A stretch of 64,000 bases of DNA from Steroidobacter denitrificans. Lineage in GTDB: Bacteria; Pseudomonadota; Gammaproteobacteria; Steroidobacterales; Steroidobacteraceae. The notes under the pieces are model-generated. The model searched no databases, had not been told where the DNA came from, and was given only the letters and a program-made list of their open reading frames with translations. Below are positions 37,947 to 48,059 of this stretch, piece by piece. Location of the stretch: contig NZ_CP011971.1 in NCBI RefSeq assembly GCF_001579945.1, positions 2,974,030-3,038,029 on the forward strand, given 5' to 3'. Position numbers and translations under genes: made by a program. Positions within the stretch are counted from its first letter, which is position 1. The number at the start of each line of letters is the position of its first letter.

Positions 37947-40900
37947 ATGATCGAGCGCATCATCGAATGGTCCGCCACGCATCGCTGGGTCGTCCTGGGG
38001 GTGGCCTTCATGCTGGCACTGTGGGCCGCCGACTCCATCCGCAAGACGCCGCTCGACGCGCTGCCCGACCTGTCCGACCCGCAGGTGATCGTCTTCACCG
38101 ACTGGATGGGGCGCAGCCCGGATCTGGTCGAAGACCAGATCACTTATCCGCTGGTACGCGCGCTGCAGAGCACGCCGGGTGTGCAGGTCGTGCGCGGCTA
38201 CTCCATGTTCGGCATGAGCTTCGTCTACGCCATCTTCGACGACGGCACCGACATCTATTGGGCACGCACCCGCGTGCTCGAACAGATCGGGCAGGTCCAG
38301 CAGCAGCTTCCCGCCGGCGTGTCGCCGACCCTCGGGCCGGACGCGAGCGGCGTGGGCTGGATCTACCAGTACGTGTTGGAGGATACCTCCGGCAGCCTGG
38401 ACCTGGCCGAACTGCGCGCCCTGCAGGACTTCACCGTGCGCCCGGCCCTGCAGGGCGTCCAGGGCGTCGCCGAAGTCGCTTCGCTGGGCGGCTTCGAGCG
38501 CCAGTACCAGATCCTGCTCGATCCGGATCGGCTGGTCGCCTACGGCATTACACCGTTGGACATCTCCCGCGCCGTGCGCGACGCCAACGTCGAAGTCGGC
38601 GCGCGCGTGCTGGAGATGGGCGGCCGCGAGTATGTGCTGCGCGGTCGCGGCTACGTCAGGACACTGGACGACCTCGAACAGAGCGTGGTCTCGGTAACCG
38701 CCGGCGGCGTGCCGGTCCGGGTTCGCGATGTGGCGACCGTGCAGTTTGGCGCGGAGATCCGGCGCGGCGCCGCGGACTTCAACGGCATCGGCGAAGCGGT
38801 CGGTGGCATCGTCGTGATGCGTATCGGCTCCAACGCGCTCGACGTGATCCGCGCGGTGGAGGCGCAGATCGACGCATTGCCGCTGCCGCCCGGCGTGCGG
38901 TTGGTCCCCACCTACGACCGCTCCGGGCTGATTCTGGATTCGGTCGCGACGCTGCGTGCGACCTTGATCGAGCAAGGCACCATCGTCGTCATCATCTGCC
39001 TGATCTTTCTGCTGCACGTGCGCTCGGCGCTGATCGTGCTCGTCATCCTGCCGCTGTCGGTGCTGCTGTCGTTCATCGTCATCCGCTATCTCGGTCTGTC
39101 GATCAACATCATGTCGCTGGGTGGTGCTGCCATCGCGATCAGCGAGCTGACCGACGCCAGCGTCGTGCTGATCGAGCGCGCCCACAAGCGGCTGGCGGAA
39201 AACCTGCGCCCCGAAGACCGGGTACGCATCATCATCGAGTCGTGCAAGGAAGTCGGCCGCCCCATTTTCTATTCCCTGCTGCTGGTGACGGTGAGCTTCC
39301 TGCCGGTGTTCGCGCTGACCGGCCAGTCGGAAAAGCTGTTCTCGCCGCTGGCCTACACCAAGACGCTGGCGATGTTCTCGGCCGCAGTGCTGTCGATCAC
39401 GCTGGCGCCGCCGCTGATGGTCTGGCTGCTGAAAGGCCGCTTCCGCTCCGAGACGCAGAACCCCGTCAATCGTGTGCTGACCGGTATCTACCGGCCGGTC
39501 GCTGGCATGGCCGTGCGCCGGCGCGTAGCTGTGTCGATCGCCGCCGCGCTGGTCATGCTGGCCACGATTCCGGCGTTCATGCGGCTGGGCTCGGAATTCA
39601 TGCCTCCACTGGACGAGGGATCGCTGCTGGTGATGCCGACGACCTTCGCGGGCATCTCCATCGAGGAGGCGCGGCGCGCATTGAACGCGCAGCATCGCAT
39701 CATCATGGAGTTCGACGAAGTGGCCAGCGTGCACGGCAAGACCGGCCGCGCGGAAACCGCCACCGATCCGGCGGGGTTGGACATGAACGAATCGGTGGTG
39801 ACGTTGAAGCCGCGCGACGCCTGGCCACGGCTGCCGGCCGAACGCTGGTACAGCGGCTGGGCGCCGGCATGGCTGCAACCCGGCCTGCGCCGGGTCTGGC
39901 CGGATCAGCGCCCACGCACCCCGTCCGAGCTGGCGCGCGACCTCGACACCGCGCTGCAGATGCCCGGTTATCAGATGGCCATCGCACCGCCCATCCGCAC
40001 CCGCATCGACATGCTCACTACCGGCGTGCGCACCCCGGTCGGCATCAAGGTGTTCGGCCCCGATCTGGCGGGCATCGAACGGATGAGCCTGGAACTCGAA
40101 GGCATGCTGCGGCAGGTGCCGGGCACCCGCAGCACCTTCGCCGAGCGCCAGAGCGGACGCGAGTACATCGACATCGTGCCCGACCGCGACGCCATCGCAC
40201 GTTACGGCCTGAGCGTGCGCGATGTTCATGATCTGGTGGAAACCGCCATCGGCGGCATGCCGGTGTCCACCGTCATCGACGGCCGCGCACGCTACTCGGT
40301 CAACGTGCGCTACGCCGCCGATTTCCGCGACGATCCGCACACCTTGCAGGCGCTGCCGATACCGATTCCGGCCGCCGAGCCCCTGTCCTTCATCGGCGCT
40401 GGCGGGGCCGGCCGCGGCAGTTCGCCGGCCCCGCGGTCACAGGTGCCCTCGCGCGGCGGCGGGATGGACGCCATGGGCATGGGCGGTGGCGGCATGGGGA
40501 ACATGGACGGCATGGGAACCGGCGCGACCGCCGGCCCGATGGGTGCCCCGGCCAGCGCCGGCAACCTCTGGGAGCAGGGATTGCAGGCCGGCACGGCGGT
40601 ACCGCTCGGCGCGCTGGCCGACGTGCGCGTGGTCACCGGCCCGCCGATGATCCGCAACGAGAACGGCACGCTGGTGGGCTACGTGTTCGCCGACTTCGAC
40701 AGCGCCCAGCGCGACATGGGCGGCTGGGTCAACGACGCCAAGGCGGTCGTGGAGCGGCAGCTCCACCTGCCGCCCGGCTTCCGGATCGAGTGGACGGGAC
40801 AGTACGAGTTCATGGAGGAACTGCAAGCCAATCTGCAGACCGTGATCCCACTGACCCTGCTGCTGGTCATCGGCCTGCTGTACCTGGCCCTGCGCGATTG

Positions 40901-41366
40901 GGCACAGACCTGGCTGGTGCTGCTGACCGTGCCGTTCTCGGTGGCTGGCGGCATCTGGCTGCTGGCACTGCTCGACTACAACCTGTCGACCTCCGCCTGG
41001 GTGGGCCTGATCGCGGTCGGCGGGGTCGCGGCGCAGACCGGCATCGTGGTGATGGTCTATCTCGACCGGGCCTATCGCGACGCGCTGGAACAGGGTCGCC
41101 TGCGGTCCGGGCAGGACGTGGATGCGGCCGTCATCGACGGCGCCCTGAAATGCCTGCGCCCGATGCTGATGACGGTGGTGACGACCACCTTCGGACTGAT
41201 GCCGCTGCTGTGGAAGTCGGACGTCGGTGCCGACATGTCGGCGCGCATCGCGGCGCCCGTCGTGGGCGGGATGTGGTTCTGCATGGTCCTGACCCTGCTG
41301 GTGCTGCCGGCGGCCTATGCCATCTGGTGTCACTGGCAGTTCAGCCGCTCTCCGGCCCAAGCATGA
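37947..41366 (+). CDS. cusA: RND efflux pump, CusA-like (set 1), with Met/Gly-rich insertion
   Basis: This 1139-residue HME-RND permease has the usual 12-helix layout and keeps the three methionines of the CusA binding site: LLVMPTT, GLDMNES and IDMLTTG. The helix-4 motif reads ISELTDASVVLIERAHKRL instead of the common GVMVDAAIVMIENAHKHI, though the proton-relay Asp is kept. A Met/Gly-rich insertion (MDAMGMGGGGMGNMDGMG, around 40465-40518) lies in the second periplasmic domain. The insertion accounts for much of the extra length over set 2 (1050 residues). It follows cusB by 1 bp and is the last gene of set 1. Confidence 0.92.
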   Translation: MIERIIEWSATHRWVVLGVAFMLALWAADSIRKTPLDALPDLSDPQVIVFTDWMGRSPDLVEDQITYPLVRALQSTPGVQVVRGYSMFGMSFVYAIFDDGTDIYWARTRVLEQIGQVQQQLPAGVSPTLGPDASGVGWIYQYVLEDTSGSLDLAELRALQDFTVRPALQGVQGVAEVASLGGFERQYQILLDPDRLVAYGITPLDISRAVRDANVEVGARVLEMGGREYVLRGRGYVRTLDDLEQSVVSVTAGGVPVRVRDVATVQFGAEIRRGAADFNGIGEAVGGIVVMRIGSNALDVIRAVEAQIDALPLPPGVRLVPTYDRSGLILDSVATLRATLIEQGTIVVIICLIFLLHVRSALIVLVILPLSVLLSFIVIRYLGLSINIMSLGGAAIAISELTDASVVLIERAHKRLAENLRPEDRVRIIIESCKEVGRPIFYSLLLVTVSFLPVFALTGQSEKLFSPLAYTKTLAMFSAAVLSITLAPPLMVWLLKGRFRSETQNPVNRVLTGIYRPVAGMAVRRRVAVSIAAALVMLATIPAFMRLGSEFMPPLDEGSLLVMPTTFAGISIEEARRALNAQHRIIMEFDEVASVHGKTGRAETATDPAGLDMNESVVTLKPRDAWPRLPAERWYSGWAPAWLQPGLRRVWPDQRPRTPSELARDLDTALQMPGYQMAIAPPIRTRIDMLTTGVRTPVGIKVFGPDLAGIERMSLELEGMLRQVPGTRSTFAERQSGREYIDIVPDRDAIARYGLSVRDVHDLVETAIGGMPVSTVIDGRARYSVNVRYAADFRDDPHTLQALPIPIPAAEPLSFIGAGGAGRGSSPAPRSQVPSRGGGMDAMGMGGGGMGNMDGMGTGATAGPMGAPASAGNLWEQGLQAGTAVPLGALADVRVVTGPPMIRNENGTLVGYVFADFDSAQRDMGGWVNDAKAVVERQLHLPPGFRIEWTGQYEFMEELQANLQTVIPLTLLLVIGLLYLALRDWAQTWLVLLTVPFSVAGGIWLLALLDYNLSTSAWVGLIAVGGVAAQTGIVVMVYLDRAYRDALEQGRLRSGQDVDAAVIDGALKCLRPMLMTVVTTTFGLMPLLWKSDVGADMSARIAAPVVGGMWFCMVLTLLVLPAAYAIWCHWQFSRSPAQA

Positions 41367-41420
41367 GACCACAAAGCAGGTGTCTGATTGCTGTGCGAAA
41401 CCCGCATAGATGATAAGCAA

Positions 41421-41475
41421 ATGACATAAATGTAACGATCGGGTCATTTGCCTGACAGCGCGTGCTCTCTAGCAT
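41421..41475 (+). promoter_or_regulatory. CopR/CusR box and promoter upstream of DUF411 and Cus2
   Basis: An imperfect dyad, ATGACA TAAA TGTAAC, spans 41421-41436, with -10-like TAGCAT at 41470-41475. The 34-nt gap is the same as at 15709 and 34666. GACAGC follows at the same relative position as in the other two. The nearest gene starts at 41571, giving a long 5' leader of roughly 90 nt. Confidence 0.7.
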
Positions 41476-41570
41476 CGGTATGAAGACGCATGGTGCATTT
41501 CGGGCCTCGAATCACGCCCGAGTGCCATGAATTCCCCAGTACCGACAATTGAAGAGTCACGGAGCCGAGC

Positions 41571-42038
41571 ATGATGAATGTCACTCTCAAATACCGCGCT
41601 TGGTTGGCGGGCCTGTTTTTGTCGTCCATGCTCGGTACCGGTACGGCAACCGCATCGGAGCTGATCGCCGAAGTCTGGAAAGATCCCAACTGTGGTTGCT
41701 GCAACGAATGGGTCCAGCATCTCGAAGAAGCCGGCATCCGGGTGCGCACTTTCAATACCGGCAACACCGACATACGCGAACGGCTCGGCATCGCCAGGCA
41801 GTTTGGCTCCTGCCATACCGCCAGGATCGGCGACTATGCCGTCGAAGGCCATGTACCGATCGCCGACGTCAGACGCCTGCTGGAAGAAAAGCCCGAGGCG
41901 ATCGGCTTGGCCGTGCCCGGCATGCCGATCGGGTCACCTGGCATGGACGGCCTGATGTATGGCGATCGCAAAGACGCCTACGACGTCCTGCTGATCCAAG
42001 TCGATGGCAGCACCAGCGTCTATCAACCCTATCGCTGA
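41571..42038 (+). CDS. DUF411 periplasmic metal-binding protein
   Basis: This 155-residue protein has a signal peptide (WLAGLFLSSMLGTGTATA) and the DUF411 cysteine cluster C41-x-C43-C44 (KDPNCGCCNEW). A further Cys-His follows in FGSCHTARIGDYAVEGHVP. The family, which includes CopG-like proteins, binds copper in the periplasm and is nearly always found with copper resistance genes. A second ATG at 41574 is an alternative start. It is the first gene behind the third CopR box, and the second CusCBA set begins 42 bp downstream. Confidence 0.88.
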   Translation: MMNVTLKYRAWLAGLFLSSMLGTGTATASELIAEVWKDPNCGCCNEWVQHLEEAGIRVRTFNTGNTDIRERLGIARQFGSCHTARIGDYAVEGHVPIADVRRLLEEKPEAIGLAVPGMPIGSPGMDGLMYGDRKDAYDVLLIQVDGSTSVYQPYR

Positions 42039-42080
42039 CCGGAACATTCAGCTTCACCGTCGAACACGCGAGCGCCCGAC

Positions 42081-43382
42081 GTGGCATTACCACCCAACCC
42101 GCCTCAGGCTTGCTGCCTGCCGCCTACTCCGCGCACTCGCTGGATCCCTCTAGCACTGGCCGGGATGTTGTGGGCACTGAGCTTACCTGCCATTGCCACC
42201 CAACCCGTGCCCGGTCGGACGGTGGAATCGGTCCGCACCTGGTTGCTCGACCAGAACCCTGAACTTCAGGCACTGGGTTTGGAAGCCGAGGCCGCGGAGG
42301 CCCGCATCGTGCCCGCAGGCGCGCTGCCCGATCCATCCGTTTCGATTGCCTTTAGGGGCCTCGACCCGGACAGACCCTGGCGCAGCCAGGACGCCAGCGA
42401 CGAAGTCGAATACGAGGTACGCCAACGATTCCCGCTCTGGGGCAAGCGCACCCTGGCCCGGACCGCGGCCCGCCAGGAAGCGGTGGCGACCGGACTTGAC
42501 CGCAGTGCCGCGGCACATGATCTACTCGCAGAAGCCGAGGCGGCCTACGTGCGTTACTGGCATGCCGACGAGGCTGTTACCGTGCTGGACCGCCGCATTG
42601 CGCTGCTACAACAGATCGAGGAAATGGCCAGTGTGCGCTACGCGCTCGGCCGGGCGGCGCAGCAGGACGCGATCCGGGCTCAGGTCGCACAGACCACCCT
42701 CCACCGCGAACGCATCGAGCGCCTCGCAGCCAAGCACGAGGCCACCGCGAATCTCAACGCGCTCCTTGGTCGTCAGGCCAACGCACGACTTGCGTCACCG
42801 GAAGGTCCCCCAGTTCTGCCTGTCCACAGCCCGGACCTATCCAATGCACTGGATACAGCGGATGCGCATCCGGCGGTACGTTCCCAGCAAGCGCGCGCCG
42901 AAGCCGCACACACGAATGTCACGCTACAGCGACGAAACCGCTTCCCGGACGTCACCGTGGGCGTAGGCGCGATGCAGTTCGGAAACGGGATCGAGAGTAC
43001 CGCGCTGATGCTCGAAGTCGAGATTCCGTTCCAGCAACGCGCCCGCCGTGAACGCGAGCGCGAATCGCGCCTGCTGGAGCAAGCCGCGCTTGCACGGAAG
43101 GCATTGGCCTTGCGGGCGATCGAAGGTCGTGGCGCGGCGGCCTGGGCCCAGTGGAACAGCGCACGCGAGCGTCGCGGGCTTATCGAAGACACATTGCTGC
43201 CGCAAGCGGACGCCAACTACCAGTCCGCGCTGGCCAGCTACCAGGTAGGTGAAGTCGACTTCGGAACCCTGCTCGAAGCACTCGACGAATGGCAAGGTGC
43301 CGACCTCGCACAAGTCGATGCGTTACGCGACGAACTGTTGGGTGCGGCCGCCGTGCGCGCCATCGAAGGAGAGATCCGATGA
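42081..43382 (+). CDS. cusC: TolC-family outer-membrane efflux protein, CusC/CzcC-like (set 2)
   Basis: This 433-residue protein starts at GTG 42081, with a signal-like segment RWIPLALAGMLWALSLPAIA. It has the OEP repeat structure with WLLDQNPELQALGLEAEAAE in the first half and TLQRRNRFPDVTVGVGAMQF in the second. It is the outer channel for the pump at 43379-47945. The stop overlaps the adaptor start by 4 bp. It is only distantly similar to the set 1 channel at 35439. Confidence 0.87.
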   Translation: MALPPNPPQACCLPPTPRTRWIPLALAGMLWALSLPAIATQPVPGRTVESVRTWLLDQNPELQALGLEAEAAEARIVPAGALPDPSVSIAFRGLDPDRPWRSQDASDEVEYEVRQRFPLWGKRTLARTAARQEAVATGLDRSAAAHDLLAEAEAAYVRYWHADEAVTVLDRRIALLQQIEEMASVRYALGRAAQQDAIRAQVAQTTLHRERIERLAAKHEATANLNALLGRQANARLASPEGPPVLPVHSPDLSNALDTADAHPAVRSQQARAEAAHTNVTLQRRNRFPDVTVGVGAMQFGNGIESTALMLEVEIPFQQRARRERERESRLLEQAALARKALALRAIEGRGAAAWAQWNSARERRGLIEDTLLPQADANYQSALASYQVGEVDFGTLLEALDEWQGADLAQVDALRDELLGAAAVRAIEGEIR

Positions 43383-44791
43383 CCCGTGTCCAGACCCTGT
43401 CGCTCGCCATCGGCGTCGCACTCGCCGCCCTCGCCGTCGGCTGGATGGCCGGCCGCGCGACGAACGATGCTCCGAGCGCAGCCACGTCCGCCGAAGCGCC
43501 GGCCGCGGAACGCAAGGTGCTCTATTACCGCAATCCCATGGGCCTTCCGGACACCTCGCCGGTGCCGAAGAAGGACCCGATGGGCATGGACTACATTCCG
43601 GTCTACGCCGGCGACGCGCCTGCCGCGGCGCCGGGAACGGTGGTGATGCCACCCGACAAGGTGCAGGCGCTGGGCGTGCGCACCGAAGCGGTCCAGCGCG
43701 CAGTCCTGGCTGCGACCGTGCGCACCAGCGGCACCGTCGAGGTTGACGAGACCCGGCAGTACGCGATCGCGCCACGCTTCGAAGGCTGGGTGGAGCGGTT
43801 GTACGCGAACCAGACCGGCATGCGGGTCCGCGCGGGGCAACCGCTGCTGTCCGTCTACAGCCCGCAGCTGGCCGCGGCGCAGCAGGAATACCAGCTGGCC
43901 GACGAGACCGCCCGCAGGCTGGCGGCGTCCGACCCCGCGAGCGCGGCGTCAATGATCCGGCTGCGCGATGCCGCCCGCACCCGCCTGCGCAACTGGGAAA
44001 TCAGCGACGCGCAGCTCGGCAAGACGGCCCTGGTGCTCACCGCACCCGCGGACGCGGTCGTGATCGAGAAGCCGGTGGTCCAGGGCGCGCGCTTCGAGCC
44101 GGGCGAGACCATCCTGCGCCTGGCCGACCTGTCGACGGTGTGGGTGATCGCCAAGGTGCCCGCGGCGCAGGCCGCGGACATCAAGCCCGGCCAGGCGGCC
44201 CGGTTTGAAACCGTGGCCCTGCCTGGCCAGGTGGCCGAGGGCGAAGTCGCCTTCGTGCAGCCCATCATCGATGCCATGACCCGCACGGTGGACGTGCGCA
44301 TCGCGCTGCCCAACCCGGCCGGCGATCTGCGTCCAGGGCTCTACGGAACGGTGCTGCTCGAGGAGCCGGGGTCCGGACCGGTCCTGACCGTCCCGCGCTC
44401 GGCCGTGCTCGACAGCGGCACCCGCCAGGTGGTGCTGGTCGAGACCGGCCCCGGCAGTTTCGCGCCGCGGGATGTCACCCTGGGGCGGCGCGGCGGCGAT
44501 CGTATCGAGATTCTGGACGGGGTCGCCGAGGGCGAGCAGGTCGTGGTCTCGGCCAACTTCCTGATCGACGCAGAAAGCAACCTGCAGTCGGCGCTCCAAG
44601 GACTTGAAGGTCACACAGGACACGGGACCCCCTCGGGCACCACTGAGGATCCGCACGCCGGGCACGGTGAGGACGCCGCTGACCCGCACGCAGCCCATGG
44701 TGATGAGGTTGCTGATCCGCACGCCGGCCACTCCATGCCCGCCGCCCCGGAGAAGACTCCGCCCTCCCCCAGCAGCCACGAGGGGCACTGA
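43379..44791 (+). CDS. cusB: RND efflux adaptor with heavy-metal-binding domain, CusB-like (set 2)
   Basis: This 470-residue membrane-fusion protein has an N-terminal anchor (TLSLAIGVALAALAVGWMAG). An HMBD/YHS-like domain follows (KVLYYRNPMGLPDTSPVPKK, then DPMGMDYIPVY), which holds Met residues for Cu(I). Then come the barrel-sandwich, hairpin and barrel parts, and a long His/Asp-rich tail (EDPHAGHGEDAADPHAAHGD) with repeated DPHAGH units. Such domains hand metal to the CusA funnel. ATG 43379 overlaps cusC by 4 bp. Confidence 0.92.
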   Translation: MTRVQTLSLAIGVALAALAVGWMAGRATNDAPSAATSAEAPAAERKVLYYRNPMGLPDTSPVPKKDPMGMDYIPVYAGDAPAAAPGTVVMPPDKVQALGVRTEAVQRAVLAATVRTSGTVEVDETRQYAIAPRFEGWVERLYANQTGMRVRAGQPLLSVYSPQLAAAQQEYQLADETARRLAASDPASAASMIRLRDAARTRLRNWEISDAQLGKTALVLTAPADAVVIEKPVVQGARFEPGETILRLADLSTVWVIAKVPAAQAADIKPGQAARFETVALPGQVAEGEVAFVQPIIDAMTRTVDVRIALPNPAGDLRPGLYGTVLLEEPGSGPVLTVPRSAVLDSGTRQVVLVETGPGSFAPRDVTLGRRGGDRIEILDGVAEGEQVVVSANFLIDAESNLQSALQGLEGHTGHGTPSGTTEDPHAGHGEDAADPHAAHGDEVADPHAGHSMPAAPEKTPPSPSSHEGH

Positions 44792-44792
44792 C

Positions 44793-47700
44793 ATGCTTGG
44801 CCGCCTCATCGAATGGTCGGTCCGCAACGTCTTCCTGGTCCTGGTGATGACACTGGCGATCGTCGCCGGTGGCATCTACGCACTGATGAACACGCCGCTG
44901 GATGCCCAGCCGGACCTGTCGGACGTGCAGGTGATCGTGTTCACCGAGTATCCGGGGCAGGCGCCCCAGGTGGTCGAAGACCAGGTCACCTATCCGCTGA
45001 CCAGCGCCCTGCTCGCGGTGCCGAAATCAAAGGACGTCCGCGGCTTCTCGTTCTTCGGCGCCTCCTTCATCTACGTCATCTTCGAGGAGGGCACGGACCT
45101 GTACTGGGCGCGCTCGCGCGTGCTCGAAAACCTCAACGTCGCGTCGAAGAACCTGCCGGCTGGCGTGGCACCGGCGCTGGGCCCCGATGCGTCAGGCGTG
45201 GGCTGGGTCTACCAGTACGTGCTGCAAAGCGACCGCCACTCGCTGGATGAACTGCGCGCCATGCAGGACTGGTACCTGCGCTACCAGCTCACCACCGCGC
45301 CCGGCGTGGCCGAGGTCGCCAGCGTCGGCGGCTTCGTGCGCCAGTACTCGATCACCGTCGACCCCGTGCGCCTGCGCGAGTTCGACATCCCGATCTCACG
45401 GGTGTCCGAAGTGATCGCCGCGAGCAACCGCGACGTCGGCGGCCGCGTGATCGAAATGGCCGAGACCGAGTACATGGTCCGGGGACGTGGCTACCTGCGC
45501 GGCATCGAGGACATCGAGAGCCTGGTGCTGCGCGCCGAAGGCGGCGCACCGGTGCTGATCGGCGACGTCGCCCGGGTCGAACTGGTGCCCGACGAGCGCC
45601 GTGGCATCGCCGACCTGGACGGCGAAGGCGACGTCGTGGCGGGGATCGTCATTGCGCGGTTCGGCGAGAACGCCCTGGCCGTGATCGGCGGGGTAAAGGA
45701 CAAGATCGCGGAACTTGCACGCGGCTTGCCCGAAGGCGTCAGCGTCCAGGCGGTCTACGACCGGTCAGATCTCATCGTGCGTGCGATCAAGACGCTGCGC
45801 ACGACCTTGCTCGAGGAGAGCCTGATCGTCGCGCTGGTTTGCCTGCTGTTCCTGTTCCATGCGCGCAGCGCGCTGGTCGCGATCGTCATGCTACCGGTCG
45901 GCGTGCTGATCGCAGTCATCGCGATGCGTGCGCTCGGCATGAACTCCAACATCATGAGCTTGGGCGGCATCGCGATCTCGATCGGCGTGATGGTCGACGC
46001 GGCGATCGTGATGATCGAGAACGCGCACAAGCACATCGAGCGCTCCGACGGCTCCCGAAGCCGAGCCCAGCTGATCATCGACGCCTGCCGGGAGGTCGGG
46101 CCGGCGCTGTTCTTCAGCCTGATGATCATCACCGTCTCGTTCCTTCCGGTGTTCGCCCTGGAGGCGCAGGAAGGCCGCCTGTTCAAGCCGCTGGCCTTCA
46201 CCAAGACCTTCGCCATGGCCGGTGGTGCGCTGCTTTCGGTGACCTTGGTGCCGGTGCTCATGCTCCTGTTCGTGCGCGGCAAGATCATGCCCGAGCAGAA
46301 GAACCCGGTGAACCGGTTCCTGGTCGCGGCCTATCGGCCCGTGATCGACGTCGTGCTGCGGTACCGCATGGCCACGATCGCGATCGCGCTGGTCGCCCTG
46401 TTCGCCAGCCTGTGGCCGGCGTCACGCCTGGGCAGCGAGTTCATGCCCACGCTCAACGAGGGCACCCTCCTGTACATGCCAGCGTCGCTGCCGGGCATGT
46501 CGGTGACCAAGGCGTCGGAGCTGCTGCAGCAGCAGGACCGGATCATCAAGGGCTTCCCGGAGGTGGAGTCGGTGTTCGGCAAGGCGGGCCGCGCCCTGAC
46601 CGCCACCGATCCTGCACCTTTGGAGATGTTCGAAACCGTCATCAACCTCAAGCCCGAGGACGAGTGGCGGGACGGCATGACCACCGACAAGTTGATCGCG
46701 GAGATGGACGAGGCGCTGAAGTTCCCGGGCGTGGCCAACTCCTGGACGATGCCGATCAAGGCCCGCACCGACATGCTGGCCACCGGCATCCGCACGCCCG
46801 TGGGCATCAAGTTGTTCGGCACGGATCTTGAGCAACTCGACGCGCTGGCCACCGAGATCGAAGCCGTTGTGCGCGAAGTGCCGGGGACGACCAGCGCGTT
46901 CGCCGAGCGCCTGACCGGCGCCTACTACCTCGACATCACCCCCGACCTTGGCAGCCTGGCCCAGTACGGCGTGACCCTGGGCGAGGTGCAGGACGTGGTG
47001 GCGGCCGCGCTGGGCGGCGAGATCGTCACCACCATCCTGCAGGGCCGCGAACGCTTCAGCGCGATCGTGCGCTATCCACGCGAGCTGCGAGACAACCCGC
47101 ACCGTATCGGCAGCCAAGTCCTGGTGCCCGTGCCCGGCGGCGCGCAGGTGCCCCTCGGCGAGTTGGCGCGGATCGAGGTCAGGAAAGGGGCGCCGAGCAT
47201 CCGCACCGAGAACGCGATGCTGGCGGCCTACATCTACGTCGATACGCGTCAGAGCGATTTGGGCCGCTACGTGAAGGCGGCGCAGGAAGCGGTCACCGAA
47301 CAGGTGCAGTTCCCACCGGGCTACTACGTGACCTGGAGCGGTCAATACGAGTACATGCAGCGTGCCGCCGAAAAGATGCGCGTCGTCGTCCCGGTGACGT
47401 TGGCGCTGATCTTCCTGCTGCTGTACCTCAACTTCCGCCGCGTCACTGAGTCGTTGATCGTGATGTTGTCGGTGCCGTTCGCGCTGGTCGGCGGTGTGTG
47501 GCTGATGTGGCTGCTCAACTACAACGTCAGCGTCGCCGTGATCGTCGGCTTCATCGCGCTGGCCGGCGTCGCCGCGGAAACCGGCGTGGTGATGCTGATC
47601 TATCTCGACCACGCGCTGGAGGCTCGCGCCGCGCAGCGCCAAGCCGAAGGCCGCTCGCTGGATGCCGGCGACCTGCGCGAGGCGATCATCGAAGGCGCGG

Positions 47701-47945
47701 TCGACCGCGTGCGCCCGAAGATGATGACCGTGGTCGCGATCATGGCCGGCCTGCTGCCGATCATGTGGAGCAGCGGCACAGGCTCGGAGGTCATGCGCCG
47801 CATCGCCGCGCCGATGGTGGGCGGCATGGTCTCGTCCACGGTGCTGACGCTGGTGGTCATCCCGGCGCTGTACTCGTTGATCAAGCAGCGGCAGCTGGCC
47901 AGGAAGCGGCCAACACCTGCTGCGCTGCCGGCGGACGTGTCGTGA
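44793..47945 (+). CDS. cusA: RND efflux pump, CusA-like (set 2)
   Basis: This 1050-residue HME-RND permease has canonical motifs: SIGVMVDAAIVMIENAHKHI in helix 4 and the binding-site methionines in LLYMPAS, PLEMFET and TDMLATG. These define the Cu(I)/Ag(I) subgroup rather than CzcA-type zinc pumps. It follows the adaptor by 1 bp; the open frame further upstream is spurious. It completes the second tripartite pump, and the MerR-controlled copy B module begins about 115 bp downstream. Confidence 0.93.
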   Translation: MLGRLIEWSVRNVFLVLVMTLAIVAGGIYALMNTPLDAQPDLSDVQVIVFTEYPGQAPQVVEDQVTYPLTSALLAVPKSKDVRGFSFFGASFIYVIFEEGTDLYWARSRVLENLNVASKNLPAGVAPALGPDASGVGWVYQYVLQSDRHSLDELRAMQDWYLRYQLTTAPGVAEVASVGGFVRQYSITVDPVRLREFDIPISRVSEVIAASNRDVGGRVIEMAETEYMVRGRGYLRGIEDIESLVLRAEGGAPVLIGDVARVELVPDERRGIADLDGEGDVVAGIVIARFGENALAVIGGVKDKIAELARGLPEGVSVQAVYDRSDLIVRAIKTLRTTLLEESLIVALVCLLFLFHARSALVAIVMLPVGVLIAVIAMRALGMNSNIMSLGGIAISIGVMVDAAIVMIENAHKHIERSDGSRSRAQLIIDACREVGPALFFSLMIITVSFLPVFALEAQEGRLFKPLAFTKTFAMAGGALLSVTLVPVLMLLFVRGKIMPEQKNPVNRFLVAAYRPVIDVVLRYRMATIAIALVALFASLWPASRLGSEFMPTLNEGTLLYMPASLPGMSVTKASELLQQQDRIIKGFPEVESVFGKAGRALTATDPAPLEMFETVINLKPEDEWRDGMTTDKLIAEMDEALKFPGVANSWTMPIKARTDMLATGIRTPVGIKLFGTDLEQLDALATEIEAVVREVPGTTSAFAERLTGAYYLDITPDLGSLAQYGVTLGEVQDVVAAALGGEIVTTILQGRERFSAIVRYPRELRDNPHRIGSQVLVPVPGGAQVPLGELARIEVRKGAPSIRTENAMLAAYIYVDTRQSDLGRYVKAAQEAVTEQVQFPPGYYVTWSGQYEYMQRAAEKMRVVVPVTLALIFLLLYLNFRRVTESLIVMLSVPFALVGGVWLMWLLNYNVSVAVIVGFIALAGVAAETGVVMLIYLDHALEARAAQRQAEGRSLDAGDLREAIIEGAVDRVRPKMMTVVAIMAGLLPIMWSSGTGSEVMRRIAAPMVGGMVSSTVLTLVVIPALYSLIKQRQLARKRPTPAALPADVS

Positions 47946-48059
47946 TGTGGCCGACCTTCAACGCGCCAGGGCAAAGGCGGTCCGCGTGTGCGTTGACCCA
48001 AGATTATCGCTGCGGGAGCACTCGATGCCTTGGTGTGGATGGAGGCGTGTCAGCCGAGC

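Noticed and set aside
37737-40340. 867-codon minus-strand open frame opposite cusA set 1
   Set aside because: His/Gln/Asp-rich nonsense composition without motifs; it is antisense to a clear RND pump.
37947-47945. Both RND pumps as CzcA-type zinc/cobalt exporters
   Set aside because: The three CusA methionines are present in both, and all neighbours are copper/silver genes.
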